A DNA stretch of 64,000 nucleotides from Actinomadura craniellae (lineage in GTDB: Bacteria > Actinomycetota > Actinomycetes > Streptosporangiales > Streptosporangiaceae), in NCBI RefSeq assembly GCF_003289645.1, contig NZ_QLYX01000013.1:124001-188000 (forward strand), given 5' to 3'. Below, in pieces: positions 16,184 to 23,611 of the stretch (positions within the stretch are counted from its first letter, which is position 1; every line of letters begins with the position of its first letter). Below the pieces are notes generated by a model that saw only the letters and a list, made by a program, of their open reading frames with translations, did not search any database and was not told where the DNA came from. The translations under genes and the position numbers were made by a program.

Positions 16184-17101
16184 TCACCAGTGGAAAAGCA
16201 CCCCTGATCCGGGCCACAGCAGGCTGGAGCTAGGGGTGGAGAACATGCTGAACTGGGGGTTGCCGCCGTCCCCCCGGACCAGGTCGCCACCGTAACTGCC
16301 GAGACCGTGCGCGATGAACGGCGAGCATTCGAGCCGGTGCGTCTCCGAATCGTCGCTGAGCCGCAGGCTGATCTCCGTGGTGCCCGCGCTGTAGTAGCCG
16401 TTGAAGATGATCGGGAAGCTGCGCTCGGTCTGCTGCAGCGGGAAGTCGAACTGCAGGGTGTAGGGGACGAGGCCGCCGGCCCACTCTTCCGACGGCATGT
16501 CGATGTACCAGCGCACCACGTCCAGCAGCCCCTCGGCGGGCTCGGTCTGCACCTGGAGGTAGGTGCCGTTGATGGCCATCCGCACCTGGCACGCGGCGGC
16601 CACCAGGTCTCGCCAGCGGGTCGGGTCCACCGACGGAATGGTGATCAGTTCTCGGACCAGGCAGTTGGGGATGCCGAATTCGGTGAGCAGCGCTTCTTCG
16701 GTACGGGCGGCGCTCACCCAGTAGCGGCGTGGGCGGACGGCGGGGAGGACGCGCCGGGCCCGGCTGAGCGTCTCGACCCGGTGGTAGGGCGTGCCGTCGA
16801 GGAGCTGGCCGTTGATGTGGATCGAGATGTCGTACTTGGCGTCCCAGACGATCTGGTGGGGTTTGCGGCCGGCTTCGATCAGCGGGTTCAGACCTTCACG
16901 CCAGACGATGCCGGCCCATTCCGGGGAGGTGCACTTGGCCCCGATGAGGGAGCGCTGTAACTCCACGATGCGGTGGTCGGGGACGGTCCTGCGGACCTGG
17001 TCCGCGTTCATCTTCCAGAGGTCGTCGCCGAGTTCGGGCAGGAAGATCGCGCCCGCCGTGACGCCGATGAGGATCAGGAAGAACTGTTTGAGGGGGTCCA
17101 C
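16184..17101 (-). CDS. Unknown membrane-anchored protein in the ddl/VanX operon
   Basis: I do not recognise this family. From the GTG at 17099-17101 the protein has 305 residues. Residues 4-22 form a membrane segment (LKQFFLILIGVTAGAIFLP), followed by about 280 soluble residues rich in predicted strands (e.g. QIVWDAKYDISIHINGQ, YTLQFDFPLQQTERSFPIIFNGYY). The frame stays open upstream to a TGA at 17225-17227 and would encode a second hydrophobic segment, GWTLTALALLGYLAANG. That stretch looks coding but holds no ATG, GTG or TTG; an ATC at 17216-17218 follows AGAGGG. A two-segment anchor plus strand-rich domain recalls the Cap15 type of membrane effectors, but no cyclic-nucleotide synthase is nearby. 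Confidence 0.6.
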   Translation of the reverse strand: MDPLKQFFLILIGVTAGAIFLPELGDDLWKMNADQVRRTVPDHRIVELQRSLIGAKCTSPEWAGIVWREGLNPLIEAGRKPHQIVWDAKYDISIHINGQLLDGTPYHRVETLSRARRVLPAVRPRRYWVSAARTEEALLTEFGIPNCLVRELITIPSVDPTRWRDLVAAACQVRMAINGTYLQVQTEPAEGLLDVVRWYIDMPSEEWAGGLVPYTLQFDFPLQQTERSFPIIFNGYYSAGTTEISLRLSDDSETHRLECSPFIAHGLGSYGGDLVRGDGGNPQFSMFSTPSSSLLWPGSGVLFHW

Positions 17102-17248
17102 ACCGTTGGCGGCGAGATAGCCCAGCAGGGCCAGTGCGGTCAGCGTCCAACCGGCACGGGCCTTGCTGCGGGTGAGGTGGGTGATGGCTCGGCGGCTGCG
17201 GCGGCTGACGTCGAGGATCGGGCTTCACCCTCTCGGGTCGGTGCGGTG

Positions 17249-18259
17249 TCAGGTCACCGCGGGGGGTTCCAGGGCCAGGGCGCACAGGCGCTCGCACAAC
17301 TCGGGGAAGTCGATGCCTTCGGCGGCGGCCGACTGCGGTAGCAGGCTGGTCGCGGTCATGCCCGGCAGGGTGTTCGCCTCAAGGCACCAGATGCGCTCGT
17401 CGGGGTCCATCCGGAAGTCGATCCGGCTGTAGGCGCCCAGTTTGAGTGCCCGGTGCGCCAGCACGGCCAGCCGCCGCATCTCCGCCGCCAGCCGCTCGGG
17501 CAGATCTGCGGGGAAGGTCTCGATGGCGCCACCGACCTGGTACTTGCTGCGGTAGTCGAAGATCTCGCTGTGCTGCGGGTCGATCTCGCCCACGGCCAGT
17601 GGCTGCCCGTCGACCACTCCGACGACGAACTCACGACCTGGGACGAACTTCTCGATCATTACGTCGGGACCGAACCGGGAGGCCTCGCGCACGGCGTCGT
17701 CGAGCTGCTCCGGCTCGTTCACCACGGTGAGCCCGATGGTGGATCCCTCCGTGTTGGGCTTCACGATCGCGGGAAAACCGACCTGGTCGGCCACCGTGGC
17801 GACGTCCGCGGGCGCCATGATCCAGTCGGGCGTGGGGACGCCCGCGAAGTGGAAGAGCCGCTTGGAGAGGTCCTTGTCCATCGCGACGGCGCTGCCCAGG
17901 ACCCCGCTGCCGGTGTAGCGGATACCGGCCGAGTCGAGCAGGGCCTGGAGGGTGCCGTCCTCTCCGGCACCGCCGTGCAGGGCGAGGAACACGACGTCGA
18001 ACCCGTGGAGTTCGCCGCCCGGCATCGTGAAGTGCGCGGTCAGGTCCGTCGGCGGTATGTCGCTGAGCTCGGGCGGGGTGTCGGTGACCGTCGAGTTGAG
18101 GAACACCTCGACTTCGGCGGGCTTGAGCGCCCCCTTCGCCGTGTCGATCGCGGTGACCGCGTGCCCGCGCGCACGGAGGGCCGAGAAGACCTGGGCGGCG
18201 CTCGCCGTCGAGACGTCTCGTTCCCGGCTCGCGCCCCCGAACAGCACCGCTACCCGCAT
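17249..18259 (-). CDS. ddl: D-alanine--D-alanine ligase-type ATP-grasp ligase
   Basis: A 336-residue Ddl-type ATP-grasp enzyme. Visible motifs are VAVLFGGASRERDVS (first D-Ala site Glu), VFLALHGGAGEDGTLQ, VKPNTEGSTIGLTVV, the omega-loop FDYRSKYQVGG and the metal site WCLEANTLPGMTATSLLPQ. The omega-loop SKY tyrosine favours D-Ala-D-Ala over D-Ala-D-Lac formation, since VanA-type ligases carry a different loop. The protein is shorter and quite different from the ~385-residue Ddl that usually follows gpsA in Streptomyces. The ATG at 18257-18259 follows GGGGTG. First gene of the operon with the unknown membrane protein and VanX-like dipeptidase. Confidence 0.85.
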   Translation of the reverse strand: MRVAVLFGGASRERDVSTASAAQVFSALRARGHAVTAIDTAKGALKPAEVEVFLNSTVTDTPPELSDIPPTDLTAHFTMPGGELHGFDVVFLALHGGAGEDGTLQALLDSAGIRYTGSGVLGSAVAMDKDLSKRLFHFAGVPTPDWIMAPADVATVADQVGFPAIVKPNTEGSTIGLTVVNEPEQLDDAVREASRFGPDVMIEKFVPGREFVVGVVDGQPLAVGEIDPQHSEIFDYRSKYQVGGAIETFPADLPERLAAEMRRLAVLAHRALKLGAYSRIDFRMDPDERIWCLEANTLPGMTATSLLPQSAAAEGIDFPELCERLCALALEPPAVT

Positions 18260-18475
18260 CAAGCACCCCATCGTCGTCTTGGGCGGTGGAAGCCGGCCCG
18301 CACCGGCAGCAGGGTAGCAAGAGCGAAAGATGGACGACAGGGAGCGCTGACCTTAGCGGACACCGGTGGCCGGCGCCCGGGCCGACCGCCCGGGAGAGTG
18401 CACTTTTCCCTGGTCTGGCCGGCCGGCGCCGGTCATCCTGGGGGGCGGAGCCGGCGACGCACGGAAAGTCACGTC

Positions 18476-19324
18476 ATGCGACTTGAGTACGCGGTGCTGG
18501 CGCCGTCGGGGAACGTGACACTGCTGATCTTCACCAGGGTGGCGCGCGACCGGCAGCCGGTACTGGCCGAGCGGCTGATGGCGGCGCGCCGGGACATCGA
18601 GCAGGTGGGGTTCGTCGAGCCGCCCACCACCCCTGCGGCCGATGCCCGGTTGCAGATGATGGGTGGTGAGTTCTGCGGTAACGCGGCGGGGGCGCTCGCC
18701 TGGTACCTGGCCCGTGGCGGCCGGCCGAACCGGCAGGTGCTGGAGGTCAGCGGCGCGTCCGTCCCGATCCGGGCCGACACGAACGGGGATCTCGTCGAAC
18801 TGGACGTTCCCGTGGCGGTCAGGGCGCCGCGGCGGGCGGGCAACGCCACCGTCGTCATGCTCGACGGGATCACTCACCTGCTCGTCGGCGACGCGCCGCC
18901 GCGGGCGGTGCGGGCGGAGGCCCACCGGTGGTTGCGGAGGTCCGGGCTGCTCTCCCTGCCGGCCGCCGGAGTGGTGTTCCACCGGCCCCGCGGAGCCGAG
19001 ATCGAGATATCGCCCGTGGTCCACGTGCGCGCCACGGGGACCCTGACGGCCGAGTCCTCGTGCGCCTCGGGGTCGGCGTGCGTCGCGATCCTCCAGGCCC
19101 TGCGCCGTGGGTGTGACACGGTCGTCGCCGTCCGGCAGCCGGACGGAGGGGTCATCGAAGCCGGTGCCCGGGTGTCGCCTGACGGCCGCGGTGTCATCGC
19201 CGCCACCGTCTCGGTACGAGTGCGCATGTGCGAGGAGGGCGTTTTCGCTCCTGCCGGGGCGCGGGGCATCCGGGGCGGGGCGCATCCGGGCCGCCGGCGA
19301 TCGAGGTGGCGGATCAGTCCCTGA
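18476..19324 (+). CDS. Diaminopimelate-epimerase-fold amino-acid racemase
   Basis: A 282-residue DapF-fold protein, divergent from the ddl operon. The two catalytic cysteines of PLP-independent racemases are present: GGEFCGNAAGALAWYLA (first) and ESSCASGSACVAILQAL (second). The rest diverges from housekeeping DapF, which suggests another substrate, as in histidine racemase CntK or O-ureidoserine racemase DcsC. The ATG at 18476 follows GGAAAG. The last eleven bases overlap the 3' end of the convergent lipoprotein gene. Context suggests it supplies a D-amino acid to the neighbouring ligase; this is inference. Confidence 0.78.
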   Translation: MRLEYAVLAPSGNVTLLIFTRVARDRQPVLAERLMAARRDIEQVGFVEPPTTPAADARLQMMGGEFCGNAAGALAWYLARGGRPNRQVLEVSGASVPIRADTNGDLVELDVPVAVRAPRRAGNATVVMLDGITHLLVGDAPPRAVRAEAHRWLRRSGLLSLPAAGVVFHRPRGAEIEISPVVHVRATGTLTAESSCASGSACVAILQALRRGCDTVVAVRQPDGGVIEAGARVSPDGRGVIAATVSVRVRMCEEGVFAPAGARGIRGGAHPGRRRSRWRISP

Positions 19325-21158
19325 ACGCCAGCCAGCCCTGGGTGGCCAGGGTGCCCGCGTGGTGTGCGCGGGCCCCGGCGCCGGAGATCGTCCACAGCGT
19401 GTCGCCGATCACCAGCGCCCGGCGGATCGGCAGTCCCCGGGGGTGCCGCAGCGTGCCGGTCAGGCTGATCCCGCCGTCGCGCACGGCGAGGACGAGTGCC
19501 TGGCCGGTGCCCTCGCGGTGCGAGGTGACCGGAACGACGGCGAGCCCGGTGGGCGGCCAGTACAGCAGCGCGTGTGGGTCGGACTCGACCTCTGAGCCGG
19601 TGCCGGGCACCTGGTGGCCGGCCACCTTGCGGGGCGGGCCGGTGACGTCGAACAGCGACACCTGGACGCCTAGGGGCCGGCCGGTGCGGTCGGCGTCCTG
19701 CCCGACGCCGAGCAGCCGGCCCGGCGCGACGGGAAGCAGATGGGACGAGTAGCCGGTGATCTTGAGTTCGCCGGTCAGCCGGGGGGCGCGGGGGTCGCGC
19801 AGGTCCAGCGCGTAGAGCGGGTCGATCTGGCGGAAGGTCACCACGTACCCGAGGTCGCCGACGAACCGCACGGCGTAGATGTGCTCGCCGCGGCCCAGCC
19901 CGCCGATCCGGCCCACGGGGGCGAGCCGGGAGCCGTGCCGCTCCAGTACCGTCACCTCGCTCTCGGCGCGGCCGGTGCCGGCCGCCATCAGGCGGGTGGT
20001 GGCGACCCGCAGCCGCCCGTCGTGCTCCGACAGCGCGTACTGGCCGATCAGCGTGCCCGGCACGGAGCCGGAGGCGGTGTGCCGGAGCCGGCCGCCCGGC
20101 CCGGCGACCTCGAACCGGTGCACGTCCGTGTGCTGCTCCTCGGGCCGGAGCCGCTTGCCGTCGAACCGAGGTCGCGGCCCGTCGGCGGGGCCGGGCCGCA
20201 GCGGCGGGGCGCCGGCGATGTACAGGCTCGTCGCGGTGGCGTAGACGGTGTCGCCGGCCGCGGCGATGCTGACCGGGGCGAGATCGCGCAGGTTCCCGGT
20301 CAGGTCGACGGTCAGCACGGTGAGCATGGACGTGCCGGTGTAGGCGGCGGGCCGGCTGACCCGGTCGCACGGCGGCCGGACGGTCCGGGGCGGGGCGGCG
20401 CCGGTCCGCACCTCGAAGGCGGGCAGCCAGGCGTCCAGCGGCGCCGTGCGGACGTGCCGGCGGTTGTCCTGGACGATGTCGGAGCTGGAGGCGGCCATCC
20501 CGGGCGTGGGGAAGCCGAAGCGCGGGCCGGACCGGACGACGATCCGGGCCAGCGTGCCGGTCTGCCGGGCGTCCACCAGGTGCGCCCGGGTGCTCAGCTC
20601 GCCCAGGACGCGGGGTGCTCCGGCCAGGTCGACCAGCAGCAGCCGGGTCCGGCCGGGGCGGGGGACGCCGCGGATCCCGGTGGCCTCGTCCCGGACGATC
20701 ACCAGTGCCCGGTCGCCGCTGAGCAGCAGGTCGCCGGTGAACACGCCGGGCAGGGGCAGCCGGTGCAGGATCCGGCGGGAGGCGGCGTCGATCACCAGCA
20801 GCCGCTCCTGGGAGAGCGCGACGATCCGGCGGCCGTCGGTCTTCACCTGGTCGGGCTCGTCCACGCCCGCCTCGTGCACGGTGGTCCCCGAGTACGCGGG
20901 CGGGGACGGGGCGGCGGGCGCCGCCCCGGCGGCGGCCCGGCCCTCGCTCCGGATGGGGCCGTCACCGGGCAGGCCGTACGGCCCCACCAGCGGCTCGGCG
21001 GCCCGGCGCAGCTCGGTGAGCAGCGCGACACAGCTGGGGAAGCCCACCAGCCGGATCGGCGGGTCGGGGGCTGCGGGGAACCGGAAGGCGTCGCCGCCGA
21101 GGCATCCGGCGGCGAGCGCGGCCGCCAGGGCGGTGGCGAGCGGGCGGCGGGGGCGCAT
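19314..21158 (-). CDS. Secreted beta-propeller lipoprotein (PF09826-like)
   Basis: A 614-residue extracytoplasmic protein. A lipoprotein signal ends in the lipobox LAAGC near residue 19. After a spacer comes the family signature TTVHEAGVDEPDQVKTDGRRIVAL, followed by repeated strand patterns of a C-terminal beta-propeller, including LYALDLRDPRAPRLTGELKITGYSSHLLPV. Such proteins are widespread in actinomycetes and archaea, with unknown function. The ATG at 21156-21158 has no clear ribosome site. The gene is monocistronic and convergent with the racemase gene. Confidence 0.85.
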   Translation of the reverse strand: MRPRRPLATALAAALAAGCLGGDAFRFPAAPDPPIRLVGFPSCVALLTELRRAAEPLVGPYGLPGDGPIRSEGRAAAGAAPAAPSPPAYSGTTVHEAGVDEPDQVKTDGRRIVALSQERLLVIDAASRRILHRLPLPGVFTGDLLLSGDRALVIVRDEATGIRGVPRPGRTRLLLVDLAGAPRVLGELSTRAHLVDARQTGTLARIVVRSGPRFGFPTPGMAASSSDIVQDNRRHVRTAPLDAWLPAFEVRTGAAPPRTVRPPCDRVSRPAAYTGTSMLTVLTVDLTGNLRDLAPVSIAAAGDTVYATATSLYIAGAPPLRPGPADGPRPRFDGKRLRPEEQHTDVHRFEVAGPGGRLRHTASGSVPGTLIGQYALSEHDGRLRVATTRLMAAGTGRAESEVTVLERHGSRLAPVGRIGGLGRGEHIYAVRFVGDLGYVVTFRQIDPLYALDLRDPRAPRLTGELKITGYSSHLLPVAPGRLLGVGQDADRTGRPLGVQVSLFDVTGPPRKVAGHQVPGTGSEVESDPHALLYWPPTGLAVVPVTSHREGTGQALVLAVRDGGISLTGTLRHPRGLPIRRALVIGDTLWTISGAGARAHHAGTLATQGWLAFRD

Positions 21159-21311
21159 GGGCGTTGGACGTACGGGATGATCCTCTGGTTCCGGACAGAA
21201 GTAAGTGGTCAAGTTGGTGAGTCGGTCCTTACGGACGCTTAAGAACAACGAAACGGCGCAGAAACAGGGAGAGGGGCAAGATTTCCTTGCGCTACTCACC
21301 GGTAGAAAGGG

Positions 21312-21977
21312 ATGTGCCTGTTGTTGCTCTCCGCGCCAGAGTTCACCACCGGACGGTCCACCCAGGCCGTGCCCGGACACAACCGATGGCACCCCGAGCT
21401 CCCCGCCGTGGCCGAGCTGATCTCCGGCGGCTCCGTCCGGATGGACTGCGAGGCCGCCCGGGCCGGCACCGAGGCCGTGCTGTGCGGCCCGCTCTCCGTA
21501 CTGGGCGCCGAGCCCGGTGACGTCATCGTGGTCGACGTGCTCGGTGTCGGCCGGGCCGACGGGCACTACGCCGGCGGCGCCCACCCCGGGGTGCTCGGCT
21601 GCGCCCCCGCCGCCACGGCCCTGGGCATCGCCGACCCCGAACCCGAGGGCGCGCTGCTGGGGCACGTCCGCCCCGGCCTGGACGCCTACCCGCGGATCGC
21701 CGCCCGGGCGCTGCGCTCGGCCGCCCGGGGGCAGGAGATCGGCCGCTGCGACGTTGCCCGGCTCACCGCGGGCTCCCGGATCCTGCTCCCGGTGCACGTG
21801 CCCGGGGCCAAGCTCTCGGTGGGCGACCTGCACTTCCCGGAGCGGGGCGCCCCCGACTGCCGCCCGGACGGGCCGGCCGGCTGGATCGACATCCGGGTCA
21901 ACCTCACCAAGCGGGGCATCGAGCGGTTCCGGGTCACCAGCCCGCTGCTGATGCCCGACCCCGACCAGGTGGCCTGA
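21312..21977 (+). CDS. Short acetamidase/formamidase-family protein
   Basis: A 221-residue protein clearly related to FmdA/AmdA formamidases but about half their usual ~400 residues. Conserved patches are PGHNRWHPELPAVAEL near the N terminus, LGAEPGDVIVVDVLGVG, GAHPGVLG, GAKLSVGDLHFPE and IDIRVNLTKRGIERF. The missing length is the usual middle insert and C-terminal part, so this may be a minimal family member or a shortened gene that is still intact. The ATG at 21312 has GAAAGGG directly before it. Amide hydrolysis is possible but unproven. It lies between the lipoprotein and a dehydrogenase. Confidence 0.72.
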   Translation: MCLLLLSAPEFTTGRSTQAVPGHNRWHPELPAVAELISGGSVRMDCEAARAGTEAVLCGPLSVLGAEPGDVIVVDVLGVGRADGHYAGGAHPGVLGCAPAATALGIADPEPEGALLGHVRPGLDAYPRIAARALRSAARGQEIGRCDVARLTAGSRILLPVHVPGAKLSVGDLHFPERGAPDCRPDGPAGWIDIRVNLTKRGIERFRVTSPLLMPDPDQVA

Positions 21978-21988
21978 GCCCGGCCGGT

Positions 21989-22852
21989 CTAGCCGGCGAA
22001 GTAGGACGCTGCCATGTCCTCGTCGCCGTGGCCGCGCTCGACGGCGCGGCGGAAGCGCTCGGCGCCGGCGGCGGCCACGTCCATGCTGATCCCGGCCCGC
22101 TCCGCCGCGGCGAGGATCAGCCGGGCGTCCTTCTCGGCGGTGACCGTCGCGAAGCTCGGGGTGAAGTCGCCCGACATGATGGCGGCGGCCTTGACCTGCA
22201 GGTAGCCCATGTCCAGCGGGCCGCCCGCGATCGCGCCCAGGAACGCCTTCGGATCGACGTCGAGCCCCTGGGCGAGCGAGAGGGCCTCCGCGATCCCGTT
22301 GGTGACGGCGAGCACCCAGCTGTTGCAGACCAGCTTGAGCCGGGTGGCCGCGCCGGTCGTGCCGTCGTCGCCGACCCAGGTCGTCCGGGCGCCGATCGTG
22401 TCGAAGACCGGGGCGAGCGCCGGGCGGACGGCCTCGGGCGCGGCGGCGAGCACGAGCAGCCGGCCCGCCTCGGCCGGTTGCCGGGTGCCGAGCACCGGAG
22501 CGTCAACGAAGATCAGACCGTGGTCGACGGCGAATCCGCCCAGCTCGTCGACGTCGTCCAGGGAGACGGTCGTGGACTGCGCCCAGAGGGTGCCCGGCCG
22601 CAGCGCCGGGGCCGCCTGGCGCATGGTCTCCAGCACGGTCCGGCCGTCGAACAGGATCGTCAGGACCACGTCGGCGCCCGCGACGGCCTCGGCCGGATCG
22701 TCGACCACCCGCACCCCGTCGGCCGCCAGCGGCTCGGCCTTCGACCGGGTCCGGTTCCACGCCCGCACGTCGTGCCCGGCCCGGGCGAGGTTGCGGGCCA
22801 TCGCCGCGCCCATGATTCCGGTGCCGAGCACCGCCACTGAGGTGATGGTCAT
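21989..22852 (-). CDS. 3-hydroxyisobutyrate-dehydrogenase-type NAD(P)-dependent oxidoreductase
   Basis: A 287-residue beta-hydroxyacid dehydrogenase. The nucleotide motif is VAVLGTGIMGAAMARNLARAG, the substrate loop is FVDAPVLGTRQPAEAG, and the catalytic lysine lies in TRLKLVCNSW. NADP preference is suggested by the Arg-rich stretch NRTRSKAE after the second strand. The substrate cannot be told; the family includes 3-hydroxyisobutyrate, tartronate semialdehyde and glyoxylate reductases. The ATG at 22850-22852 is followed upstream by a 120-bp region shared with the tRNA cluster. Convergent with the formamidase-like gene, 11 bases apart. Confidence 0.85.
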   Translation of the reverse strand: MTITSVAVLGTGIMGAAMARNLARAGHDVRAWNRTRSKAEPLAADGVRVVDDPAEAVAGADVVLTILFDGRTVLETMRQAAPALRPGTLWAQSTTVSLDDVDELGGFAVDHGLIFVDAPVLGTRQPAEAGRLLVLAAAPEAVRPALAPVFDTIGARTTWVGDDGTTGAATRLKLVCNSWVLAVTNGIAEALSLAQGLDVDPKAFLGAIAGGPLDMGYLQVKAAAIMSGDFTPSFATVTAEKDARLILAAAERAGISMDVAAAGAERFRRAVERGHGDEDMAASYFAG

Positions 22853-22972
22853 GGTCTGATCCTTTCATCCGTCATGTGGTGGGCCGGGCGGAAAATGCGT
22901 TGCGCCGGTTTTGCGGGGTCTGGCACTGTGAAGGACGTCAGCACCCCCAGGGGCCCGAGAGGAGGACCGGCC

Positions 22973-23047
22973 ATGAACGCGCGGCGACTTCACTATCGAC
23001 TGCCCTCGGCGTCCCTCGCCCGCCCCGGCCGGTATCCCGCTCGCTGA
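22973..23047 (+). CDS. Possible 24-residue leader ORF before the tRNA array
   Basis: An ATG at 22973 preceded by GAGGAGGACCGGCC opens a 24-codon frame ending at TGA 23045-23047. The peptide is very basic (MNARRLHYRLPSASLARPGR and four more). It ends 44 bases before the first tRNA. A weak promoter-like pair TTGCGC (22900) and CACTGT (22924) lies upstream. The strong ribosome site is the only coding evidence, so it may be chance or a short leader peptide. Confidence 0.3.
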   Translation: MNARRLHYRLPSASLARPGRYPAR

Positions 23048-23091
23048 GATCTGCCGGCCGCAGGTCCGAGTGACGCCTTCCTCGATCACCC

Positions 23092-23165
23092 GCGGCTCTG
23101 CTCCAACAGGTAGAGGGGCCACTTTCAGGAAGTGGATGTTCCGGGTTCGAATCCCGGGAGCCGCA
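23092..23165 (+). tRNA. tRNA with leucine anticodon CAG and a short (class I) variable loop
   Basis: The cloverleaf is complete: acceptor stem GCGGCTC/GAGCCGC, a 3-bp D-stem CTC/GGG with GG in the loop, anticodon stem CCACT/AGTGG with loop TTCAGGA, T-arm CCGGG-TTCGAAT-CCCGG. The anticodon CAG (23126-23128) reads CUG leucine, with G37 and A73 as in tRNA-Leu. The variable region is only ATGTT, while bacterial tRNA-Leu normally has a long extra arm. CCA is not encoded. The next tRNA begins four bases later. Structure was folded by eye. Confidence 0.75.
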
Positions 23166-23169
23166 CGAT

Positions 23170-23244
23170 GCCCTCGTAGTCCAATCAGGTAGAGGCGCTT
23201 CGTTGAGGACGAAGATGGTGCAGGTTCGAATCCTGTCGGGGGCA
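23170..23244 (+). tRNA. tRNA with leucine anticodon GAG and a short (class I) variable loop
   Basis: Cloverleaf: acceptor GCCCTCG/CGGGGGC with one G-U pair, D-stem GTC/GGC, anticodon stem CTTCG/CGAAG with loop TTGAGGA, T-arm GCAGG-TTCGAAT-CCTGT. The anticodon GAG (23205-23207) reads CUC/CUU leucine, again with G37 and A73. The variable loop ATGGT is five bases, so it is class I in shape, unlike normal tRNA-Leu. No encoded CCA. D-arm and loop layout match the previous tRNA, pointing to a common ancestor. Confidence 0.75.
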
Positions 23245-23249
23245 CTCCA

Positions 23250-23335
23250 GGGGCGGCGCCGGAGTGGGAGAGCCGGGCCCGGCTGTAAACCGGGTGCCTC
23301 GCGCTGAGCGGGTTCGAATCCCGCCCGCCCCACCA
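23250..23335 (+). tRNA. tRNA-Tyr (GTA), encoded CCA
   Basis: Cloverleaf: acceptor GGGGCGG/CCGCCCC, D-stem CCGG/CCGG, anticodon stem CCCGG/CCGGG with loop CTGTAAA, T-arm GCGGG-TTCGAAT-CCCGC, then ACCA. The anticodon GTA (23285-23287) reads tyrosine. A 13-base variable region fits a class II tRNA such as tRNA-Tyr. Position 8 is C rather than the near-universal U, which is odd. It starts five bases after the second tRNA. Confidence 0.75.
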
Positions 23336-23356
23336 CCCCGCCCCACCACCGGGACC

Positions 23357-23533
23357 TCAGCCCGGCTCGACGTCGTCGTCGGACGGCTCGTCGGCGTGCG
23401 CGAACTCCGGCGGGGTGTCGTCATCGACCGCGGGGTGGAGGCCCGGCCCCCACTCGATCTCCTCGCCCTGGATGCTCAGCGGCGGCCCCGTCTTCTCGAC
23501 CCGCGGAGAAGTACCGTTGCGCTCCTCCGGCAC
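23357..23533 (-). CDS. Small acidic hypothetical protein
   Basis: A 58-residue acidic protein of unknown function (SIQGEEIEWGPGLHPAVDDD ... FAHADEPSDDDVEPG). The GTG at 23531-23533 has GGAG nine bases upstream; another GTG three codons earlier overlaps that site. It is downstream of, and on the same strand as, the M48 peptidase gene, 78 bases away, so it may be co-transcribed. Short acidic actinomycete proteins of this kind are common and uncharacterised. Confidence 0.45.
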   Translation of the reverse strand: MPEERNGTSPRVEKTGPPLSIQGEEIEWGPGLHPAVDDDTPPEFAHADEPSDDDVEPG

Positions 23534-23611
23534 GGTGCTCACCTCCGTCCCGCCCGCCCTCGGCTCAGGAATCCCCCTTACCCCCTGCAAAACGGCCGAA
23601 CCGCCCCGCGG

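Noticed and set aside
16184-17101. CBASS effector (Cap15) call
   Set aside because: Only overall layout is similar; no CD-NTase, E1/E2/JAB or other CBASS gene is nearby.
17249-18259. VanA-type D-Ala-D-Lac ligase
   Set aside because: The omega loop keeps the SKY tyrosine of D-Ala-D-Ala ligases, and no VanH-type lactate dehydrogenase adjoins it; the nearby dehydrogenase at 22 kb is of the 3-HIBADH type.
15456-19324. D-cycloserine biosynthesis cluster
   Set aside because: DapF- and Ddl-like genes are both found in that cluster, but the arginase-like, O-acetyltransferase and sulfhydrylase-like genes are missing here.
22865-23424. Several open frames over the tRNA region containing TGFEPA-like peptides
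   Set aside because: Such peptides are the typical false translation of tRNA T-arms; the tRNA cloverleaves explain the sequence.
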